Source: Microbacterium radiodurans
Lineage (GTDB): Bacteria > Actinomycetota > Actinomycetes > Actinomycetales > Microbacteriaceae
NCBI RefSeq assembly: GCF_008710705.1
Contig: NZ_VYRZ01000001.1
Span: 186,001 to 250,000 of the forward strand
Direction: 5' to 3'
Length of the DNA: 64,000 nucleotides
Below, in pieces: positions 59,933-64,000 of the stretch (the stretch's first letter is position 1; every line of letters begins with the position of its first letter). A model generated the notes under the pieces. It worked only from the letters and a program-made list of their open reading frames with translations, was not told where the DNA came from and did not search any database. A program made the position numbers and the translations under genes.

Positions 59933-60574
59933 TTACGGGAGCGGGTCGCCCGACGTGCCGGCGAACTCCCAGGTGATGGTGCCGTCTTCGCCCTGGGCGA
60001 TGTCGCCGGCCGTCACGACGAAGCAGAGATTGACCGGATCCGCCGCCGCGTCGAGCTCGAACGCGTCGACGACCCCGGTCGCTCCGGCGGCGCGATCGAC
60101 GAAGACGGCCGTCCCGCTCGGCGGCGTTGCGGCGCTGCACGTCGCGCCGAAGGCGTCCTCGACCCACAGCGAATAAGTGAGATCGTCGCCGATCGGGCCG
60201 CCGATCGCGTTCTCGACGGTCACGGCCGCTTCGTTCGTGGATGCCGCCGACAGCTGCACGGCGAAGGGCGCGTACACGACGTCGTCGGGCGCGAGGGTGT
60301 CAGCGTCGAGCTCGAACGTGAGCGTCTTGCCGGGAGCGACCGGCGAGCTGCTGAACGCGACGCCGTCGGTGCTCCCCTCGAGGTCGAACGAACCGGCGCC
60401 GAAGGCGCCTGTGACGAATTCGGAGTCGTTCCACACGGCGAGGGTCACGGCGGTGCCGACGCCCAGCACGAGGCCGCCCGCGACGAGGGCGAGGGCCATG
60501 CGGCGCCGGCGCGGGGAGCGATCGTCGTTCTCGAGGTCGGCCACGGGAGCAGCGGAGGCGTTCGGGGAGGTCAT
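59933..60574 (-). CDS. SipW-dependent-type exported protein (TasA-like)
   Basis: A 213-residue secreted protein. RRRRMALALVAGGLVLGVGTAVTLAVWNDSEFVTGAFGAG in pieces shows the SipW-type signal. The mature part is rich in beta-forming residues, with TLTFELDADTLAPDDVVYAPFAV and DGTITWEFAGTSGD. First gene of the four-gene cluster. The ATG lacks a ribosome binding site, but TACAGT (minus strand, 60582-60587) ends seven bases upstream, suggesting leaderless transcription. Fibre-forming ability is inferred from the family. Confidence 0.78.
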   Translation of the reverse strand: MTSPNASAAPVADLENDDRSPRRRRMALALVAGGLVLGVGTAVTLAVWNDSEFVTGAFGAGSFDLEGSTDGVAFSSSPVAPGKTLTFELDADTLAPDDVVYAPFAVQLSAASTNEAAVTVENAIGGPIGDDLTYSLWVEDAFGATCSAATPPSGTAVFVDRAAGATGVVDAFELDAAADPVNLCFVVTAGDIAQGEDGTITWEFAGTSGDPLP

Positions 60575-60581
60575 GTCTCGG

Positions 60582-60587
60582 ACTGTA
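60582..60587 (-). promoter_or_regulatory. -10 box of the TasA-like cluster
   Basis: TACAGT on the minus strand ends seven bases before the ATG at 60574, with no ribosome binding site between. Confidence 0.45.
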
Positions 60588-60708
60588 ATTCCGCCGCGCG
60601 CTCGCGCGCGGGCGCCGGACGCGATCCCGGTAGGAACTCGGGGCGAACCCGGTACTACGCAGGCACGACTACCGAGGGGGGACTACTGAGAGGGCGGGCC
60701 GGTGCACG

Positions 60709-61959
60709 TCAGGGCAGCGGGCAGATCGCCACGGACGCGAGGTCGCCGTCCATCTGCTCGGGCGTCCACGGCAGGCCGGCCGGCGGCGCGGTCTCGCCGG
60801 CGGTCGCGGGGGCCTTCGACGCGATCGCCGCAAGCTGCCATCCGAGCACCCGCACCGCCTCGGCCGATGCGCGCGAGTTGTTCAGCACGGCGACGACGGT
60901 GAGGCCCGAGTCGCGGTCGGCGAAGGCGACCGTCTGATACCCCGGCACCGAACCGTACTGCCCGACGAGCGTGCCGGCCTGGTAGGTGCCGCCGCGGACC
61001 GTGTACCAGTTCGGCACACCCTCGGCGACCGGAAGCGGCGAGGCGAAGCGCGACTCGTCGTCGTACGGACGCAGGCCCGTCGCGAGCGCACGGGCGTAGC
61101 GGCCGAGGTCCGCGGCATCCGTCACGACACCCGACGAGGTGAAGCCGGCCGAGGTCGACAGCGCGGTGAGGTCCGTCGCGGTGGCGCAGTCGACCGCGCC
61201 CTCGGCGGTCAGCACCGACTGCGTTCCATGCAGACCGAGGTCGACCGAGCGCCCCGGAAGCGAGGACGCCGTCATCTCGAGCGGTGAGAAGACGTAGGTG
61301 TCGAACAGGTCGGCGGCCGTCCGGCCGGACGCCCGCTCGAGAGCGAGTCCGAGCAGGACGTAACCCGTGTCGGATTCGCCGTACACGCGGTCTGCGCTCG
61401 GAGCGCCCGCGGCCAGCCCGTAGGCGACGAGCTCGTGCGGGGTCCAGGGACGCGTCGGGTTGGTCTCCCATCGCGCCTGGAGCGGCGGCTGGTAACGGCC
61501 GACGCCCGACGTTCCGTCGCACAGGTCGCCGAGGGTCACGACGGGGGCGTCCGGGAAGCCGTTGACCCAGTCGGTGACGGGATCGTCGACCTCGACCACG
61601 CCGTCGGCAGCGAGGCCGAACAGCACGTCGCAGGTCATCGCGCGGGTGACGGGGCCCGCCTTGAACGTGTCGTCCGCGGACACGGCGGTGCCGTCGGGGT
61701 TCGACCCGAAAGCCTGCACCCACTCGCCCGCCCAGGGAACCCAGACGCCGACGATGGCCCCACCCGATCCGGTGCTCGCCATCGCCCGCTCGACCGCCGC
61801 GGTCAGCTGCGCCTGCGTGTCGTCGCCGAGCGCGGCATCCGCCTGCGGGGGCGCTTCGACGTCGCCGATGCCCGCCGGAGCGCACGCCGTCACCGTCAGC
61901 GCCAGGGCGACGGCCCCGACGATCCCCAGCCCGCGCCGCACGAAGCCCGCACGCGACAT
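60709..61959 (-). CDS. beta-lactamase/D-Ala-D-Ala carboxypeptidase-fold lipoprotein without catalytic motifs
   Basis: A 416-residue lipoprotein (lipobox LTVTAC, Cys26) with the class C beta-lactamase/carboxypeptidase fold. The SxxK motif position reads Pro103-Val-Thr-Arg106 (AGPVTRAM), so both Ser and Lys are gone. The YxN position reads Glu-Ser-Asp in YGESDTGYVLLG. The HxG position reads Gln-Tyr-Gly in GQYGSVPGY. The fold is otherwise well kept (YGSVPGYQTVAFADRDSGLTVVAVLNN in pieces). It is probably a non-enzymatic binding or regulatory protein. The ATG at 61959 follows GAGGGG. Confidence 0.8.
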   Translation of the reverse strand: MSRAGFVRRGLGIVGAVALALTVTACAPAGIGDVEAPPQADAALGDDTQAQLTAAVERAMASTGSGGAIVGVWVPWAGEWVQAFGSNPDGTAVSADDTFKAGPVTRAMTCDVLFGLAADGVVEVDDPVTDWVNGFPDAPVVTLGDLCDGTSGVGRYQPPLQARWETNPTRPWTPHELVAYGLAAGAPSADRVYGESDTGYVLLGLALERASGRTAADLFDTYVFSPLEMTASSLPGRSVDLGLHGTQSVLTAEGAVDCATATDLTALSTSAGFTSSGVVTDAADLGRYARALATGLRPYDDESRFASPLPVAEGVPNWYTVRGGTYQAGTLVGQYGSVPGYQTVAFADRDSGLTVVAVLNNSRASAEAVRVLGWQLAAIASKAPATAGETAPPAGLPWTPEQMDGDLASVAICPLP

Positions 61960-62018
61960 CGGCCACCCCCTCGCTCGATCCCTCAAGTGAATCACACCGA
62001 CGTCGTCCCGCCCGTCTC

Positions 62019-62024
62019 TAGGGT
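62019..62024 (+). promoter_or_regulatory. -10 box of leaderless DUF2470 gene
   Basis: TAGGGT ends six bases before the ATG at 62031. An in-frame GTG at 62025 would lie too close to this box to be the start. Confidence 0.5.
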
Positions 62025-62030
62025 GTGAGC

Positions 62031-62339
62031 ATGACGCACAGCTTCGACGAGGCCGCCGTTTCCGGCGTGCTCGGCCACATGAACGACGACCACCGCGACG
62101 ACAACCTCCTCATCGCCCGCGCCTTCGGGCAGCCCGACGCGACGACCGCGACGATGACCGGATTCGACGGCGACGGCGGCGTGTGGGATGCCGCGCTGCC
62201 GGGCGGCTCGGTCAGCTCCGTGCGCGTCCCCTGGCCCGGCGGCCCGATCACCGAGCGGCGCGAGGTGAGGCGCGAGATCGTCGCCCTCTACGACGCCGCG
62301 TGCGAGCGCCTCGGCATCGAGCCGCGTCCGCACGACTGA
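62031..62339 (+). CDS. DUF2470 domain protein
   Basis: A 102-residue protein consisting of one DUF2470 domain: VLGHMNDDHRDDNLLIARAFG is the conserved start, with a His-Asp-rich helix, and VSSVRVPWPGGPITERREVRREIVALYD in pieces is the end. The domain is found fused to or beside HugZ-type heme-handling proteins. Here it lies 46 bases upstream of a heme oxygenase, but an iron box and a separate promoter lie between them. A heme or tetrapyrrole role is inferred from that. The start is probably leaderless. Confidence 0.8.
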   Translation: MTHSFDEAAVSGVLGHMNDDHRDDNLLIARAFGQPDATTATMTGFDGDGGVWDAALPGGSVSSVRVPWPGGPITERREVRREIVALYDAACERLGIEPRPHD

Positions 62340-62350
62340 GGATTCGACCT

Positions 62351-62369
62351 TCAGGTTAGCTGTACCTAA
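62351..62369. promoter_or_regulatory. DtxR/IdeR-type iron box
   Basis: TCAGGTTAGCTGTACCTAA agrees at 15 of 19 positions with the DtxR/IdeR consensus TTAGGTTAGCCTAACCTAA. It lies just upstream of the -10 box of the heme oxygenase gene, where iron-bound regulator would block transcription. Confidence 0.75.
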
Positions 62370-62373
62370 CTGC

Positions 62374-62379
62374 TACGCT
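62374..62379 (+). promoter_or_regulatory. -10 box of leaderless heme oxygenase gene
   Basis: TACGCT ends six bases before the ATG at 62386, directly after the iron box. Confidence 0.55.
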
Positions 62380-62385
62380 CGCCGC

Positions 62386-63051
62386 ATGCCCGAACTCCTC
62401 CCGTTCTCCACGGCTCTCCGCGAGCGCTCGAGCGCCGCCCATTCCGGCAGCGAGCACGCCGGCTTCATGGCCGACCTGATGCGCGGCGAGGGGACCCGTG
62501 AGGACTACGTCGCGCTGGTCGCGCAGCACTGGTTCATCTACGAGGCACTCGAGTCGGCGGCATCCCGCATGGCCGCCGACCCGGTCGCCGCGACCTTCAT
62601 CAGCGACAAGCTGACGCGGCTGCCGGCCCTCGAGGCCGACCTCGAGTTCCTCATCGGCGCCGACTGGCGCGAGCAGATCACGCCGCTGCCGACGACCGAG
62701 CGGTACGTGACTCGCATCCGCGAGGTCGGGGCCACCTGGGCGGGTGGCTTCGTCGCGCACCACTACACCCGCTACCTGGGCGACCTCTCGGGCGGCCTGT
62801 TCATCGGCAAGCTCATGGCGCGCCGGTTCGGCTTCGAGACGAACGGCATCGGGTTCTACATCTTCGGCGACATCGCCGATCCCGGCGAGTTCAAGGAGCG
62901 CTACCGCGCCCAGCTCGACGCCGCTCCGTGGGACGAGGCCGAGCAGCAGCGGGTGATCGACGAGGTACTCGTCGCCTACCGGTTCAACACCGACCTGTTC
63001 ACCGACCTCGCGGCCGCCAAGGCCGCCGCAAACGCCTCGGTCGTCGCCTGA
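62386..63051 (+). CDS. biliverdin-producing heme oxygenase
   Basis: A 221-residue HmuO/HO-1-type enzyme that opens heme to biliverdin, CO and iron. The axial ligand is His19 in ERSSAAHSGSEHAGFM. The distal helix is RYLGDLSGGLFIGK, with the conserved Gly pair and Asp. GIGFYIF and FKERYRAQLDA are also typical. It is soluble and would free iron from host or environmental heme. The iron box in the promoter implies induction when iron is scarce. It is convergent with the helicase gene. Confidence 0.93.
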   Translation: MPELLPFSTALRERSSAAHSGSEHAGFMADLMRGEGTREDYVALVAQHWFIYEALESAASRMAADPVAATFISDKLTRLPALEADLEFLIGADWREQITPLPTTERYVTRIREVGATWAGGFVAHHYTRYLGDLSGGLFIGKLMARRFGFETNGIGFYIFGDIADPGEFKERYRAQLDAAPWDEAEQQRVIDEVLVAYRFNTDLFTDLAAAKAAANASVVA

Positions 63052-63096
63052 CCGCTCGCCCCGGGGCGGGCCGGGACGGGCTGGGTGAGCCGGCGC

Positions 63097-63170
63097 GAGC
63101 CCACCCGTTCCCACCGAGCCCACCCGTCGTCAGGCGCGAACAAGGCGTGGGCTCGATGCTCACGGGTGGG
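63097..63170. repeat. direct and inverted GAGCCCACCCGT repeats
   Basis: GAGCCCACCCGT occurs at 63097 and 63116. Its parts return inverted as GTGGGCTC (63148-63155) and ACGGGTGGG (63162-63170). The block lies in the 154-base gap between the convergent heme oxygenase and helicase genes and may work as a terminator. Confidence 0.7.
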
Positions 63171-63205
63171 GTCAGCGCGAGCGGGGAGGTCGGCGGGCCG
63201 GACCG

Positions 63206-64000
63206 TCACATCCCGGCCGCGCGGACGGCGGCCATGAAGCGACGGACGTCGTGGTCGACGAGGATGTCGCTCGGCCGCAGCGGCCGCGACAGGTAGAGCC
63301 CGTCGAGCGAGGTCAGGCGCGAGAGCGCCACGTAGGTCTGCCCCGGCGCGAATGCGCCCGACCCGAGGTCGACGATCGCCCGGTCGTACGTCTTGCCCTG
63401 CGACTTGTGGATCGTCACGGCCCACGCCAGCCGGAGCGGGAACTGCGTGAACTCCGCCACGACCTCGCGGGTGAGCTTGCGCGAGCCCGGGTCGTAGGCG
63501 TAGCGGAACCTCTCCCAGACGGTCGGCTCGACGTCGTGCTCCTCGCCGTCGAGCTCGACGCGCACCGACGAGCCCGCGATGCGGGTGACGGTGCCGATCG
63601 AGCCGTTGACCCACCGAGGGCCGTCGCCCCCGAACCCGCCGCCGACGTCGTTGCGCAGGAACATCACCTGCGCCCCGACCTTCAGCTGCAGCTCGGGATC
63701 GGCCGGGTACCCCGTCTCGCCGCGCCCGAAGTCTCCGCTGACGTCGGCCTTCGCCGTCTGCACCGGCCCGGAGAGCGCATCGAGGTGGCGCTGATTGATG
63801 CGCGAGACGGCGTCGTTGCGGGTCGCGAGGGTGATGATCGGCGGCTCGTCGCCCGTCGGGGCGGGGGGCTTGCGCGCCCCCGCGGCGTTCAGGGCCGCGG
63901 CGATGTCCGCCGTCACGACGCCGTAGCGCACGGCGTTGAGCATGTCCTTGAACCCGCTGTCGGCCTGGCGGTGGATCTCGCCGAGCTCGGCGATGTGCAG
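63206..64000 (-). CDS. PIF1-like helicase, C-terminal part, 5' end outside window
   Basis: The last 264 residues of a larger superfamily 1 helicase; the frame is open to the right edge, where LHIAELGEIHRQADSGFKDML continues it. Visible motifs are IITLATRNDAVSRIN (helicase motif region), LKVGAQVMFLRND, WVNGSIGTVTRI, and the late motifs LAWAVTIHKSQGKTYDRAIVDLG and GQTYVALSRLTSLDGLYL. These match the C-terminal half of PIF1/RecD2-like DNA helicases, which act in genome maintenance. The Walker A region lies beyond the window. Confidence 0.88.
   Translation of the reverse strand: MHIAELGEIHRQADSGFKDMLNAVRYGVVTADIAAALNAAGARKPPAPTGDEPPIITLATRNDAVSRINQRHLDALSGPVQTAKADVSGDFGRGETGYPADPELQLKVGAQVMFLRNDVGGGFGGDGPRWVNGSIGTVTRIAGSSVRVELDGEEHDVEPTVWERFRYAYDPGSRKLTREVVAEFTQFPLRLAWAVTIHKSQGKTYDRAIVDLGSGAFAPGQTYVALSRLTSLDGLYLSRPLRPSDILVDHDVRRFMAAVRAAGM

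Overview
The window is a 64-kb stretch of a high-GC actinobacterial chromosome, most likely a Microbacteriaceae member close to Microbacterium. The reasons are very high GC, frequent GTG (and one TTG) starts, dense ATGA/GTGA stop-start overlaps, TAnnnT -10 boxes placed six or seven bases before leaderless starts, and candidate GlnR and IdeR/DmdR-type sites. No phage, insertion sequence, tRNA, rRNA or CRISPR array was seen. Both ends cut through a gene, and no gene-free stretch exceeds 300 bases.

Region 1 (1-24.3 kb) is a glucuronide/hexuronate utilisation island. It holds an unassigned large glycosidase-like protein, a peptide-type ABC importer (one component a permease-ATPase fusion) with a separately placed lipoprotein receptor, a 2-hydroxyacid dehydrogenase and an enolase-superfamily dehydratase. 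A uidA - malate synthase G - FAH hydrolase - DUF4862 operon and a mannonate dehydratase - uxaC - uxuB - SDR - MFS operon follow, then a LacI regulator. At least four sites close to TGGCAACCGGTTGCCA, plus one degenerate site, sit in the control regions, so the island looks like one LacI regulon. The core route is glucuronide to glucuronate, fructuronate, mannonate and KDG. The extra FAH, malate synthase and dehydratase genes suggest a second branch.

Region 2 (24.3-32.5 kb) carries an orphan MrpE-like fragment, an epoxide-hydrolase-like enzyme, a MocA-ThuA-MocA sugar oxidoreductase operon with a divergent LacI regulator, a TspO-like membrane protein, a zinc alcohol dehydrogenase and a MOSC protein. 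Region 3 (31.7-38.3 kb) is a polar amino acid ABC importer, gamma-glutamyltransferase and TauE/SafE exporter operon, facing a FadR-type regulator across two matching operators. Region 4 (39-46.2 kb) is a nitrite assimilation and siroheme operon: FNT channel, nirB, nirD, cysG-like, nnaR-type HemD/winged-helix fusion and CbiX-type chelatase.

Region 5 (46.1-53.4 kb) has a CGNR regulator, a hydrolase, a second ThuA protein, a TetR regulator and a coupled agmatine deiminase - amidase - PLP decarboxylase operon. Region 6 (53.4-58.1 kb) is a MurNAc catabolic cluster: murQ, murP, mupG and divergent murR. Region 7 (58.2-62 kb) encodes a SipW-type signal peptidase with its probable surface substrates and a beta-lactamase-fold lipoprotein that has lost its catalytic residues. 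The end carries a DUF2470 protein, an iron-box-controlled heme oxygenase and part of a PIF1-like helicase.

The least explained signal is a dispersed palindromic element at about 50.1, 53.4 and 58.1 kb. It has 12-14 bp arms around an invariant 38-nt core and a C-rich (or, when inverted, G-rich) satellite on the same side. One copy has been absorbed into the C-terminus of agmatine deiminase.
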